The notes under the pieces were generated by a model that saw nothing but the letters and a program-made list of their open reading frames with translations, searched no databases and was not told where the DNA came from. A stretch of DNA of 64,000 nucleotides. Source: Ruminococcus turbiniformis. Its GTDB lineage: Bacteria; Bacillota; Clostridia; Lachnospirales; Lachnospiraceae. The translations under genes and the position numbers were made by a program. The DNA is taken from the NCBI RefSeq assembly GCF_020687545.1, contig NZ_JAJEQX010000016.1, positions 17,027-81,026 of the forward strand. Reading direction: 5' to 3'. Shown one piece after another: positions 10,199-18,483 of the stretch. How positions within the stretch are numbered: the first letter of the stretch is position 1; each line of letters starts with the position of its first letter.

Positions 10199-10915
10199 TT
10201 ACCTTTGTTTCCGAAGTTTCAGTATGGCTTCATATGCCGCCTGCTGCTCCGCTGCTTTCTTGGAGCGCCCTCTGCCCTCTCCGAAAGACTTTCCGCCGAT
10301 TCTCACTTCCACAAAGAAGGACTTGCTGTGATCCGGTCCTTCCTCGCGTATCAGCCCGTAGGAGATCTCCCCGCTCTTCTGAGCCTGCACCATCTCCTGA
10401 AGGATCGTTTTACTATCATAAAAGAGCTTCTTGTCCTCCAGATCCGTCAGAACAAACCGATGGATAAACTCTTTTGCACTAGTAAAACCACCATCCAGGT
10501 AAACCGCCCCGATCAGCGCTTCCAGCGCATCTGACGTGACGGAATCCCGCAGCCTGCCGCCTGTCGCCTCCTCGCCTTTTCCGAGCAGGAGGTAATTCCC
10601 CAGGCCGATGTCCCTTGCGCACATGGCCAGCGACGGCTCACAGACCATACTTGCCCTCGTCTTTGTCAGCTCACCCTCCGGCATATGCGGGGACTCCCTG
10701 AAAAGGAACTCGCTGGAGATCAGCTCCAGCACCGCGTCTCCGAGAAATTCCAGCCTCTCGTTGCACTCGTATTTGGGCAGATTTTTTTCGTTCGTGTATG
10801 AACTGTGCATCATGGCGCGTTCAAGCAGGGAAAAATCTCTGAACGTATAGCCGATACGCGCCTCCAGTTCCTTAAGTTTCTCTGTCATATCCGTCTTTCC
10901 TTTTTGTTTTTCCAT
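10199..10915 (-). CDS. rnc: Ribonuclease III
   Basis: RNase III cleaves double-stranded RNA in rRNA precursors and structured mRNAs. The catalytic signature NERLEFLGDAVLEL is near residue 51 and the second acidic cluster is SDALEALIGAVYLDGG. A double-stranded RNA-binding domain ends the protein (GRGRSKKAAEQQAAYEAI). There are two plausible starts: 10915 (AGGGG 5 nt upstream) and 10888 (AAAGGA 9 nt upstream), the latter giving 229 aa beginning MTEKLKELE. The gene follows an intergenic hairpin that may attenuate read-through from acpP. Confidence 0.96.
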   Translation of the reverse strand: MEKQKGKTDMTEKLKELEARIGYTFRDFSLLERAMMHSSYTNEKNLPKYECNERLEFLGDAVLELISSEFLFRESPHMPEGELTKTRASMVCEPSLAMCARDIGLGNYLLLGKGEEATGGRLRDSVTSDALEALIGAVYLDGGFTSAKEFIHRFVLTDLEDKKLFYDSKTILQEMVQAQKSGEISYGLIREEGPDHSKSFFVEVRIGGKSFGEGRGRSKKAAEQQAAYEAILKLRKQR

Positions 10916-10928
10916 ATTTTCCCCTGTA

Positions 10929-10960
10929 AAAGGAAAAAGCCCACAGGGGCTTTTTCCTTT
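10929..10960 (-). terminator. Hairpin attenuator between acpP and rnc
   Basis: A 14-bp perfect stem (10929-10942 with 10947-10960) with a 4-nt loop ends in a T-rich 3' arm on the minus strand, directly before the rnc ribosome binding site. It would stop most acpP transcripts and let some reach rnc-smc-ftsY. Confidence 0.8.
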
Positions 10961-10969
10961 GTTTCTGAT

Positions 10970-11212
10970 CTATTCCACTGCTTTTTTGTTCTGAATCTGC
11001 TCTACGGCATCCTGAACCGTAACAATTTTCTCAGCTTCCTCGTTGTCAATCTCGATATCAAATTCCTCCTCGATTCCCATAATGATCTGGAAAATGTCAA
11101 GCGAATCAGCTCCGAGATCGTCGACGAATGTCGTCTCCGGCTGGATCTCCTCTTTCTGCACATTGAGAACATCCGCAATAATGTCCTGAAGTTTTTCGAA
11201 TTCCATAATCAA
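10970..11212 (-). CDS. acpP: Acyl carrier protein
   Basis: An 80-residue acidic carrier of fatty acyl intermediates. The serine that receives 4'-phosphopantetheine is in GADSLDIFQ (about residue 39). Length and the four-helix pattern are typical. It lies 12 nt after plsX and before rnc. The frequent codons and short gap suit high expression in fatty acid and phospholipid synthesis. Confidence 0.96.
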   Translation of the reverse strand: MIMEFEKLQDIIADVLNVQKEEIQPETTFVDDLGADSLDIFQIIMGIEEEFDIEIDNEEAEKIVTVQDAVEQIQNKKAVE

Positions 11213-11224
11213 ATCCTCCTTACT

Positions 11225-12256
11225 TTACTCACTTTCTTTGCTTTCTTCATGCGTCTTCTGTATAGCTGCCTTTATCTTCTCATTGATCTTCTGCTCTTTG
11301 AATGTGACGCACTGGATAATGGAATTGCACACTTCTCTGGAAGTCGAACTTCCGTGTGTCTTGACTACGAGGCCATTGAGTCCGAGCAGCGGAGCGCCGC
11401 CGTGTTCGCTGGCGTCAAAGTCCTTCAGTGTCGCTTTGAGTGCCGGTTTTACAAGAAGGGCGCCGACCTTGCTTCTGAGGTCTGACATCATTCCCTGTTT
11501 CACTTTTTTCATCAGGGCGCCGCCGACACCTTCGTAGAGTTTGAGGATCACATTCCCCACAAATGCTTCGCACACGATCACATCCACATTTCCGTAGGGA
11601 ATCTCCCGGGCTTCCACACTTCCGACAAAATTGATATCCGGACATGCCTTCAGAAGCGGGAACGTCTCTTTCACAAGGGCGTTTCCCTTCTCTTCCTCCG
11701 CTCCGATATTGACGATTCCGACTGTTGGATTCTTCTTTCCGATGACGCTCTCCATATAGATGGATCCCATCTTCGCAAACTGGACGAGATGAGAGGGACG
11801 GGCGTCCACATTGGCTCCGCAGTCGATCAGAAGCGACACGCCTTTAAGCGTAGGCAGAAGCGGCGCAAGGGGCGGTCTCTCCACTCCTTTGATCCTTCCG
11901 ACAAGCACCTGGCCTCCCACGAGAACAGCTCCTGTGCTTCCCGCGGATACAAAGGCATCAGCCTCACCGTTTTTCACCATCTTCATAGCAACGACAATGG
12001 ACGAATCTTTCTTCGCGCGTATCGCCTTCACCGGCGGCTCCGCTGTCTCGATCACTTCCGTCGCGCCCACGATTCTGATCTGCTCCTCAGGGTACGTGTA
12101 CTGACTCAGTTCCTTCTTTAACACTTCCTCCTGTCCTGTCAGCAGAATCTGAATGTCTTTTCTCTGCTGTACCGCCTCTACCGCGCCCTTTACAATCTCG
12201 CGGGGAGCGTTGTCCCCTCCCATCGCATCAAGGGCGACTCTCGTCATATCAGACAT
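11225..12256 (-). CDS. plsX: Phosphate acyltransferase PlsX
   Basis: PlsX converts acyl-ACP to acyl-phosphate, the first step of phosphatidic acid synthesis in most Gram-positive bacteria. The 343-residue protein opens with MTRVALDAMGGDNAP and includes AFVSAGSTGA and LIDCGANVDARPSHL, all family hallmarks. AGGAGG precedes the first ATG. A second in-frame ATG lies three codons later, so residues 1-3 are uncertain. It has its own promoter just downstream of the rpmF terminator and heads plsX-acpP. Confidence 0.96.
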   Translation of the reverse strand: MSDMTRVALDAMGGDNAPREIVKGAVEAVQQRKDIQILLTGQEEVLKKELSQYTYPEEQIRIVGATEVIETAEPPVKAIRAKKDSSIVVAMKMVKNGEADAFVSAGSTGAVLVGGQVLVGRIKGVERPPLAPLLPTLKGVSLLIDCGANVDARPSHLVQFAKMGSIYMESVIGKKNPTVGIVNIGAEEEKGNALVKETFPLLKACPDINFVGSVEAREIPYGNVDVIVCEAFVGNVILKLYEGVGGALMKKVKQGMMSDLRSKVGALLVKPALKATLKDFDASEHGGAPLLGLNGLVVKTHGSSTSREVCNSIIQCVTFKEQKINEKIKAAIQKTHEESKESE

Positions 12257-12284
12257 TTATCTTCCTCCTAACACTACTGAAAAC

Positions 12285-12313
12285 ATTCTACTGGAAAACA
12301 ATATAAAAATCAA
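12285..12313 (-). promoter_or_regulatory. Promoter of the plsX-acpP-rnc operon
   Basis: On the minus strand TTGATT (12308-12313), a 17-nt spacer and TAGAAT (12285-12290) lie 28 nt upstream of the plsX start. No FapR-type or FabT-type operator is recognisable between it and the gene. Confidence 0.65.
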
Positions 12314-12315
12314 TA

Positions 12316-12349
12316 AAAAAAGACGTAAAACACAAAGTTTTTACGCCTC
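12316..12349 (-). terminator. Terminator of DUF177-rpmF
   Basis: The inverted repeat CGTAAAAAC/GTTTTACG (minus strand) is followed by TCTTTTTTT, 16 nt after the rpmF stop codon. It separates rpmF from the plsX promoter. Confidence 0.75.
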
Positions 12350-12364
12350 CTTTAATGGTCTCAA

Positions 12365-12544
12365 TTAGTCAACTGAAACGATCTCACGCTTGTTGTATGC
12401 GCCGCAGGCTTTGCATACACGGTGAGGCATCATAAGTGCGCCGCACTTGCTGCATTTCACAAGATTCGGAGCGCTCATCTTCCAGTTTGCTCTTCTCTTA
12501 TCTCTTCTTGCCTTTGAAGATTTATTCTTTGGACAGATTGACAC
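12365..12544 (-). CDS. rpmF: 50S ribosomal protein L32
   Basis: A 59-residue ribosomal protein starting at GTG (12544) and reading (M)SICPKNKSSKARRDKRRA. Two CxxC pairs (CSKCG and CKACG) form the zinc-binding ribbon of the zinc-containing L32 form. The start is fixed by an unusually strong Shine-Dalgarno, AAGGAGGTG, that lies inside the last three sense codons (Lys-Glu-Val) of the upstream DUF177 gene; the GTG follows that gene's TAA by 3 nt. DUF177-rpmF is a conserved bacterial pair. The presence of both CxxC motifs suggests zinc-replete expression; no paralogue is visible. Confidence 0.96.
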   Translation of the reverse strand: MSICPKNKSSKARRDKRRANWKMSAPNLVKCSKCGALMMPHRVCKACGAYNKREIVSVD

Positions 12545-12547
12545 AGG

Positions 12548-13075
12548 TTACACCTCCTTAAAATTCTTAAATAAGTCACGGACAACTGACATTCTTGGAT
12601 CAAGTCCCGGATCTTCACAGTCACAGGACCCTGTGTTCAGGTTTCTGCCGCAGACTCTGCACAGGCCTTTGCAGTCTTCTCTGCAGAGTACCTTTTCAGG
12701 CCATGCCGAAAGGATCTCGCCATACAGCATCCTGTCCACGTCAAGATGATATCCGTCGATAAAGTTTGATTCATCCAGCTCCTCAGTCAGTTCTGCGTCG
12801 GAGAGACCTGCGTCCACGTGCCTGACAACGTCCAGATCGAATTTCTCTCTCACGTCCTCCAGGCATCTGTCACAGGGGATCATCACCGTGAGGGACGTCT
12901 CTGCCCGGATGAGCAGTTCCTTTCCCCTGACGTGTTCTACCCTGACACGGACCGGCTCGCTCTCAATGACCGGATATGCCCCGGACTTTGTCCGGATCTC
13001 CTCCATCGTAAACGGCACAGTCTCTTCAACCGTCTTGTGCTGGTCTGACAAAGCGTCTGATAGGTTAATTAACAT
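12548..13075 (-). CDS. DUF177 (YceD) family protein
   Basis: A 175-residue member of the YceD/DUF177 family, which is almost always encoded directly upstream of rpmF and linked to ribosome or rRNA accumulation. The zinc-ribbon-like C-terminal part has C-x2-C spacing (CDRC near residue 88, later CKGLCRVCGRNLN). Its last codons AAG GAG GTG TAA double as the rpmF ribosome binding site. It is the first gene after a near-consensus promoter. Confidence 0.9.
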   Translation of the reverse strand: MLINLSDALSDQHKTVEETVPFTMEEIRTKSGAYPVIESEPVRVRVEHVRGKELLIRAETSLTVMIPCDRCLEDVREKFDLDVVRHVDAGLSDAELTEELDESNFIDGYHLDVDRMLYGEILSAWPEKVLCREDCKGLCRVCGRNLNTGSCDCEDPGLDPRMSVVRDLFKNFKEV

Positions 13076-13104
13076 AGTTACTTACTCCTATTCATACCTA
13101 GACT

Positions 13105-13132
13105 ATTATATCATGTAAATTACGTTTGTCAA
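13105..13132 (-). promoter_or_regulatory. Consensus sigma-A promoter of DUF177-rpmF
   Basis: A perfect TTGACA (13127-13132) and a perfect TATAAT (13105-13110) are separated by 16 nt on the minus strand, about 30 nt before the DUF177 start. This is the best sigma-A match in the window and fits a ribosomal protein gene. Confidence 0.9.
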
Positions 13133-13159
13133 CCACAAAAATGACAAGTTATAAAAGAC

Positions 13160-13201
13160 GGACAGGTCCGCCCCGTCTCCGGGGTTTCCCTGTCCTGTCC
13201 G
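13160..13201 (-). terminator. Probable terminator of pta-ackA
   Basis: An outer stem CGGACAGG/CCTGTCCG encloses an inner CCCCG/CGGGG hairpin and is followed on the minus strand by TCTTTTATAACTT. It lies about 55 nt after the ackA stop. Confidence 0.65.
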
Positions 13202-13255
13202 AATCCCGTATTTCGTCAAAAGACACATTCTGCCTTTTTGCAGAACCGCCGCCGG

Positions 13256-14452
13256 CTATTTTACAAGCGCCAGTGTCTCTCTTGCGATTGCCAGCTCCTC
13301 GTTGGTCGGAATGACAAACACTCTTACCTTTGATCCCGGTTTTGTGATCTCTTTCAGAGTTCCTCTCAGGCCGTCATTTACTTCCTTGTCGAAGTCTACG
13401 CCGAGATAGCCGAGATAGCCGCACACCTGCTCTCTCACATAGTCGTCGTTCTCGCCGATTCCCGCTGTGAACACAATATCATCCACACCGTTCATGGCTG
13501 CGGCGTAGGAACCGATATATTTTGCAACTCTATAGGAGAACACATCCATCGCAACCTTTGCCTTCGGATCTCCCTCGTTCATCGCATCCGTCAGATCACG
13601 GAAGTCACTGGAGAGTCCGCCGGAAATTCCGAACACACCGGATTTTTTGTTGAGAACATTCATCACGCCCGCGATGTCAAGTCCTTCTTTTTCTGCGATA
13701 AATTCCATGATCGCCGGGTCAATATCTCCGGAACGTGTTCCCATCACAAGTCCTTCGAGAGGAGTAAGTCCCATGGATGTATCTACTGATTTTCCATTCA
13801 GAATCGCAGATACGCTGGATCCGTTTCCGAGATGGCAGACAATCGTCTTCAGATCCTCATAAGGTCTTCCCATCACTTCAGCCGCTTTCTTTGACACGTA
13901 GCTGTGGCTTGTGCCGTGGAATCCGTAGCGTCTCACTTTATATTTCTCATAATACTCATACGGAAGTCCGTACATATATGCCTTCTCCGGCATTGTCTGA
14001 TGGAACGCTGTATCGAACACTGCCACCATCGGTGTTCCCGGCATCAGCTTCTCGCACGCGTCCACGCCGATTAAGTTGGCCGGATTGTGAAGCGGAGCAA
14101 GCTCGTTGCACTCTTCGATGGCTTTTTTCACCTCGTCGTTGATGATCACAGATGAGGAGAACTTCTCGCCGCCGTGTACAACGCGGTGTCCGACAGCGCC
14201 GATCTCATCCAGGCTCTTCACAACACCTGTCTCCGGGTTTGTCAGCGCCTCGATAACAAACTGGATCGCCTCTGTGTGTGTCGGCATCGGCTTATCGGAT
14301 TTCTCCTTCTCGCCGCCCTCCGGCTGATATGTCAGACGTCCGTCGATTCCGATTCTCTCACAGATTCCCTTTGCAAGCACTTCTTCGGACTCTGCATTGA
14401 TCAGCTGAAACTTCAGTGAAGAACTTCCGCAGTTGATTACTAATACATTCAT
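13256..14452 (-). CDS. ackA: Acetate kinase
   Basis: Interconverts acetyl-phosphate plus ADP with acetate plus ATP, the energy-conserving end of acetate fermentation. The 398-residue product starts with MNVLVINCGSSSLKFQLI (phosphate-binding motif) and has VVHGGEKF, FDTAFHQTMPEKAY and FTAGIGEN, all ASKHA-family acetate kinase signatures. It lies 68 nt downstream of pta, presumably on the same transcript. Confidence 0.98.
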   Translation of the reverse strand: MNVLVINCGSSSLKFQLINAESEEVLAKGICERIGIDGRLTYQPEGGEKEKSDKPMPTHTEAIQFVIEALTNPETGVVKSLDEIGAVGHRVVHGGEKFSSSVIINDEVKKAIEECNELAPLHNPANLIGVDACEKLMPGTPMVAVFDTAFHQTMPEKAYMYGLPYEYYEKYKVRRYGFHGTSHSYVSKKAAEVMGRPYEDLKTIVCHLGNGSSVSAILNGKSVDTSMGLTPLEGLVMGTRSGDIDPAIMEFIAEKEGLDIAGVMNVLNKKSGVFGISGGLSSDFRDLTDAMNEGDPKAKVAMDVFSYRVAKYIGSYAAAMNGVDDIVFTAGIGENDDYVREQVCGYLGYLGVDFDKEVNDGLRGTLKEITKPGSKVRVFVIPTNEELAIARETLALVK

Positions 14453-14520
14453 TTTCTTTCCTCCCGATTACTTCAATAATACCCGCGCGGGGAAAACCTC
14501 TCTCACCCGCCCTGGATTTT

Positions 14521-15516
14521 CTACATTGCCTGTGCCTGAACCGCAGTAATTGCGACAACACCTACAATATCTTCTGCGCTGCATCCTCTGGACAGGTCAT
14601 TGACCGGAGCCGCGATTCCCTGTGTGAGCGGTCCGTACGCCTCGGCTTTTCCGAGTCTCTGAACGAGTTTGTATCCGATATTTCCCGCATCCAGATCCGG
14701 GAAGATGAGTACGTTAGCATGTCCCGCAACTTCGCTGCCCGGAGCCTTGGAAGCTCCTACTTCAGGAACGATTGCCGCGTCAAGCTGAAGCTCTCCGTCC
14801 AGTTTCAGTTCCGGAGCAAGCTCGTGCGCGATCTTTGTCGCCTCTACGACCTTGTCCACATCCGCATGCTTTGCGCTTCCTTTTGTGGAGTGGGACAGCA
14901 TGGCCACGATCGGCTCCTTTCCTGTCAGTATACGGAAGGAGTCTGCAGAGGAGATAGCGATATTCGCCAGTTTCTCCGGATCCGGATTCTGCTCCAGTCC
15001 CGCATCACCGAAGATAAATGTTCCGTTTGCCCCCATATCGCAGTCCGGAACTACCATCAGGAAGAAAGCGGATACAAGTTTGGTTCCCGGTTTCGTCTTC
15101 AGGATCTGAAGGCACGGACGAAGCGTGTCCGCTGTAGAGTGGCATGCGCCGGATACCATACCGTCTGCGTCTCCCATCTTCACCATCATAACACCGTAAT
15201 ACAGGTAATTGTTCAGAAGCAGTTCTCTCGCCTGTTCCTCTGTCATGCCTTTCTTCTGTCTGAGCTCCACGAGTTTCGCGATGTAGCTCTCTGTCTTCTC
15301 GTTTTTCGCAGGGTCGACGATCACTGCGCCGGAGATGTCATATGTACCTTTGTTCTTCGCAACCTCTTCCTCACTTCCGACAAGGATAAGATCCGCGATT
15401 CCCTCTTTTAAAACTGCTTCCGCAGCTTTGTAAGTTCTTTCGTCCTCTGTCTCGGGAAGAACAATTGTCTTTCTGTCAGCCTTTGCCCTTGCCTTGATTT
15501 CATCAATAAATCCCAT
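14521..15516 (-). CDS. pta: Phosphate acetyltransferase
   Basis: Transfers the acetyl group between CoA and phosphate and supplies acetyl-phosphate to AckA. The 331-residue single-domain form (MGFIDEIKARAKADRKTIVL, then MVSGACHSTADTLRP and PEVGASKAPGS) lacks the N-terminal DRTGG/P-loop extension of enterobacterial Pta. It is the first gene behind the promoter at 15559-15587. Confidence 0.97.
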   Translation of the reverse strand: MGFIDEIKARAKADRKTIVLPETEDERTYKAAEAVLKEGIADLILVGSEEEVAKNKGTYDISGAVIVDPAKNEKTESYIAKLVELRQKKGMTEEQARELLLNNYLYYGVMMVKMGDADGMVSGACHSTADTLRPCLQILKTKPGTKLVSAFFLMVVPDCDMGANGTFIFGDAGLEQNPDPEKLANIAISSADSFRILTGKEPIVAMLSHSTKGSAKHADVDKVVEATKIAHELAPELKLDGELQLDAAIVPEVGASKAPGSEVAGHANVLIFPDLDAGNIGYKLVQRLGKAEAYGPLTQGIAAPVNDLSRGCSAEDIVGVVAITAVQAQAM

Positions 15517-15558
15517 GTCAAATAAGCCATCCTTTCTTATTTCTAATCACATAGGTTT

Positions 15559-15587
15559 ATTATAATGCAAAGTTTTTTTGTATACAA
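15559..15587 (-). promoter_or_regulatory. Promoter of pta-ackA with a TTGTATACAA palindrome over the -35 box
   Basis: Minus strand: TTGTAT (15582-15587), a 17-nt spacer and TATAAT (15559-15564), 43 nt before the pta start. The -35 box is part of a perfect 10-bp palindrome, TTGTATACAA (15578-15587), sharing the TGTATACA core of the operator at 22734-22759. Confidence 0.8.
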
Positions 15588-15678
15588 GGGATTGCTTTGC
15601 ATTTTATGTGCATTTTTAAGTACAATCCCCCAAAATCCGGCATATTCCGGCCGCTCATTTGTGACAAATTTAACAATC

Positions 15679-17031
15679 TCACAGATTGAAAAATACAGTG
15701 ACAATGTTAAAATACACAAGAATCGTACATGTGTCGAGTATCGTCGTGATCAGCGGCGCCGCCATAATGGCAGGGTCGAGCCCGATCTTTTTCGCCAGCA
15801 GCGGAAGGATGCACCCGATGCATTTTGCCATGAGAACGACAGCGATCATCGTAATGCCAAGCGCGGCCGCCAGCATCACATTCCAGTCGTACATCAGGCA
15901 GATCCGGATTCCGTTGACAACCGCCAGAAGGAAACCGACGATAAGCGCCACTCTTATCTCTTTGAAAATGACGCGGAAAACATCCGAAAACTCAATCTCT
16001 CCCACAGCAAGTCCGCGGATCATAAGCGTCGAGCTCTGGGATCCGCAGTTTCCGCCTGTTCCCATGAGCATCGGGATAAAGGTGATCAGGACCGGCATCA
16101 CGGCCATGGCATTCTCATAGTAGCCGAGGATCTCCCCGCTTATGGTCGCCGAGAGCATCATGAGCATCAGCCACGGTGTACGGTTTCTCACCTGCCGAAG
16201 CACCGACGTCTCAAAGTAGGAATCCTCATTGGGGCTGACACCTGCCATGATACTGATATCTTCCGTCGTCTCATCCTGCAGGACAAGCATGGCATCGTCT
16301 ACTGTGACAATTCCGACAAGACAGTCTTCATGGTCGATAATGGGAATGGCAATGAGGCCGTATTTATTAATCATCTTTGCCACATACTCCTGATCGTCCA
16401 GTGTACGCGCATAGAGAACATTGTCGTCCATGATCTCTTCAATCATCCTCGACTCTCCGGCCGTCAGCAGGTCTTTTACATCCACCATGCCGATGAGTTT
16501 CTTTTTCTCCGTCACATAGCATGTGTAGATTGTCTCCCTGTTGATTCCAACCTGCCGGATTTTGAGAATCGCTTCAGCCACGGTCATCTCTTTGCGCAGA
16601 CTGATGTATTCCACATTCATAATGCTGCCCGCGCTGTCCTCGGGATACTGAAGAAGCGCGTTGATCTTCTGCCTTGTTTCCTCGTCCGTTACCATCAGAA
16701 GCCTGTCCACAACATTGGCCGGCATCTCCTCAAGGACATCCACGGTATCGTCCACATACATTTCGTCCATGACTTCTTCCAGCTCAGAGTCTGTCAGGGC
16801 ATTGATCAGATCCTCTCGCATGTCGCTGTTCATATCCGTAAACACTTCCGCGGCTTCTTCCTTTGCAAGCAGACGGAATACGAGCGTGCGCTGCTTTTTG
16901 TCCAGCTCCTCAAAGGCATCCACAATGTCGACAGGATGCATGGATTCCAGTTCTTCCTTCAGCTGTTTAAAGTCGTGTGCTTCGAGCAGATAAATGATCT
17001 GTTCTGTGTTCATCCTGTCTTTGTGTTCCAT
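15679..17031 (-). CDS. mgtE: Magnesium transporter MgtE
   Basis: A 450-residue Mg2+ channel. The cytosolic N domain (about 1-130, helical, with HPVDIVDAFEEL) is followed by two CBS domains (about 135-255, YPEDSAGSIM onward) that sense Mg2+. Five transmembrane helices at 280-450 contain MGTGGNCGSQSSTLMIRGLA, where the pore-lining Asn/Gly residues lie. The CBS/N part gates the pore in the known family mechanism. An alternative start lies six codons in (MNTEQII). No Mg2+ riboswitch fits in the 127-nt gap upstream. It is divergent from tmcAL and sits between that gene and pta. Confidence 0.95.
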   Translation of the reverse strand: MEHKDRMNTEQIIYLLEAHDFKQLKEELESMHPVDIVDAFEELDKKQRTLVFRLLAKEEAAEVFTDMNSDMREDLINALTDSELEEVMDEMYVDDTVDVLEEMPANVVDRLLMVTDEETRQKINALLQYPEDSAGSIMNVEYISLRKEMTVAEAILKIRQVGINRETIYTCYVTEKKKLIGMVDVKDLLTAGESRMIEEIMDDNVLYARTLDDQEYVAKMINKYGLIAIPIIDHEDCLVGIVTVDDAMLVLQDETTEDISIMAGVSPNEDSYFETSVLRQVRNRTPWLMLMMLSATISGEILGYYENAMAVMPVLITFIPMLMGTGGNCGSQSSTLMIRGLAVGEIEFSDVFRVIFKEIRVALIVGFLLAVVNGIRICLMYDWNVMLAAALGITMIAVVLMAKCIGCILPLLAKKIGLDPAIMAAPLITTILDTCTILVYFNIVTVFFNL

Positions 17032-17158
17032 GCCATCACCCTCTTCATAGATTGCCGTCAGACGCGGCTATTATATCTGAACTTAACATTTTTTAGTGTT
17101 TTATTAACATCTTTTTATAGTATAATATGTGAGAAAATGATATACAAGGAGATTTTCC

Positions 17159-18448
17159 ATGAAAATTACCGGACTCATAGCTGAATATAACCCGTTCCAC
17201 AATGGACACCTCTATCACATTCAGGAGGCGAAACGCATCACCGGGGCCGACGCGGCCATCGTCGTCATGAGCGGCGACTATGTCCAGCGCGGGGTTCCCG
17301 CCGTCATGCCGAAGCGCCTGCGTACCGAGATGGCTTTAAAATGCGGAGCTGCCGCAGTCTTTGAACTGCCGGTCTGCTATGCCACCGGAAGCGCGGAATA
17401 CTTTGCGCTGGGCGCGGTATCCCTTCTCCATGCGCTGGGCATTGTAGACTCCATCTGCTTTGGAAGCGAATGCAATGATCTCCCGGCCATGGCGGAGATC
17501 GCCCGCATTCTGAAAGAAGAGCCGGAAGAATACCGCGCGCTGCTGCGGGGCTTTTTAAAACAGGGGATCTCCTATCCTTTGGCAAGATGCCGGGCACTGG
17601 GAGAATATACCGGATCCGCAAAATATGCCGACATTATGAAGGAACCAAACAACATCCTCGGCATTGAGTATCTGAAGGCTTTAAAAGAGCTGAACAGCCC
17701 GGTTCGTCCGTACACAATCCGAAGAAAGGGAGCCGGGTACCACGATACTTCTCTCGTGCAGGGGCAGTTCAGCTCTGCCTCCGCTATCCGCTCTCTGCTC
17801 GCATACTCAGGCGCAGCCTTTCAGACGGAACAGAGAGGCGGCACGTTTGAGGATAACTCTTTCGGGGGATTTTTAAGCGAACTTGAGGGACAGGTGCCGG
17901 ACAGCTGTCTCGCTCTGCTAAAAGACTATCACCGGGTACAGTATCCTGTTTACCAGAATGATTTCTCCCTGATTTTGAAGTACAAGCTTCTGAACAAGAC
18001 GCCGGAAAGCCTCACCCGGTACGCGGATGTGTCGGAGGATCTGGCGAATCGTATCTGCGCAAAACTCAACGACTTTTTCAATTACCGGCAGTTCAGCGAG
18101 CTTTTGAAGACCCGGGAGACGACCCGGACGCGCATCGACCGGGCGCTTCTTCACATCATGCTCGGCACGAAGAAGGACGACATGGAAGAATATATGGCGA
18201 ACGGATATCACTACTACGCAAGGCTTTTGGGAGTCAGAAAGGACCGGCAGAAAATTCTGGCGCAGATTGCAAAGACAAGCTCTCTTCCTCTTCTGATCCG
18301 GCTCTCCGAGAGCGGGGATCTTCCCGCAACCGGGCGTAAAATGCTGACAAACGATATCCTTGCCTCCAACCTGTACACCTCCGTTGTGACAGACAAATAT
18401 AAGACCGCATTTCAGAATGAATATAAACAGGCGGTTATGAAAGTGTGA
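17159..18448 (+). CDS. tmcAL: tRNA(Met) cytidine acetate ligase TmcAL
   Basis: TmcAL activates acetate with ATP to form N4-acetylcytidine at the wobble base of elongator tRNA-Met. The 429-residue protein has the nucleotidyltransferase motif GLIAEYNPFHNGHLYHI at the N-terminus, then VVMSGDYVQRG and CFGSECND. AAGGAG lies 7 nt before the ATG. A TATAAT-like -10 box is at 17121-17126, but its -35 is weak. The gene is followed after 35 nt by repeat element copy 1 on the sense strand. Confidence 0.93.
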   Translation: MKITGLIAEYNPFHNGHLYHIQEAKRITGADAAIVVMSGDYVQRGVPAVMPKRLRTEMALKCGAAAVFELPVCYATGSAEYFALGAVSLLHALGIVDSICFGSECNDLPAMAEIARILKEEPEEYRALLRGFLKQGISYPLARCRALGEYTGSAKYADIMKEPNNILGIEYLKALKELNSPVRPYTIRRKGAGYHDTSLVQGQFSSASAIRSLLAYSGAAFQTEQRGGTFEDNSFGGFLSELEGQVPDSCLALLKDYHRVQYPVYQNDFSLILKYKLLNKTPESLTRYADVSEDLANRICAKLNDFFNYRQFSELLKTRETTRTRIDRALLHIMLGTKKDDMEEYMANGYHYYARLLGVRKDRQKILAQIAKTSSLPLLIRLSESGDLPATGRKMLTNDILASNLYTSVVTDKYKTAFQNEYKQAVMKV

Positions 18449-18483
18449 GGGGGATTTGTCGAGGAGGAAACAAATACGTATCC

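Noticed and set aside
10929..10960. RNase III autoregulation site in front of rnc
   Set aside because: The stem has only 14 bp with a 4-nt loop and is AT-rich, short for an RNase III substrate; a terminator/attenuator explains it better.
17032..17158. M-box magnesium riboswitch upstream of mgtE
   Set aside because: The gap to the divergent tmcAL gene is only 127 nt and shows no M-box-like conserved segments.
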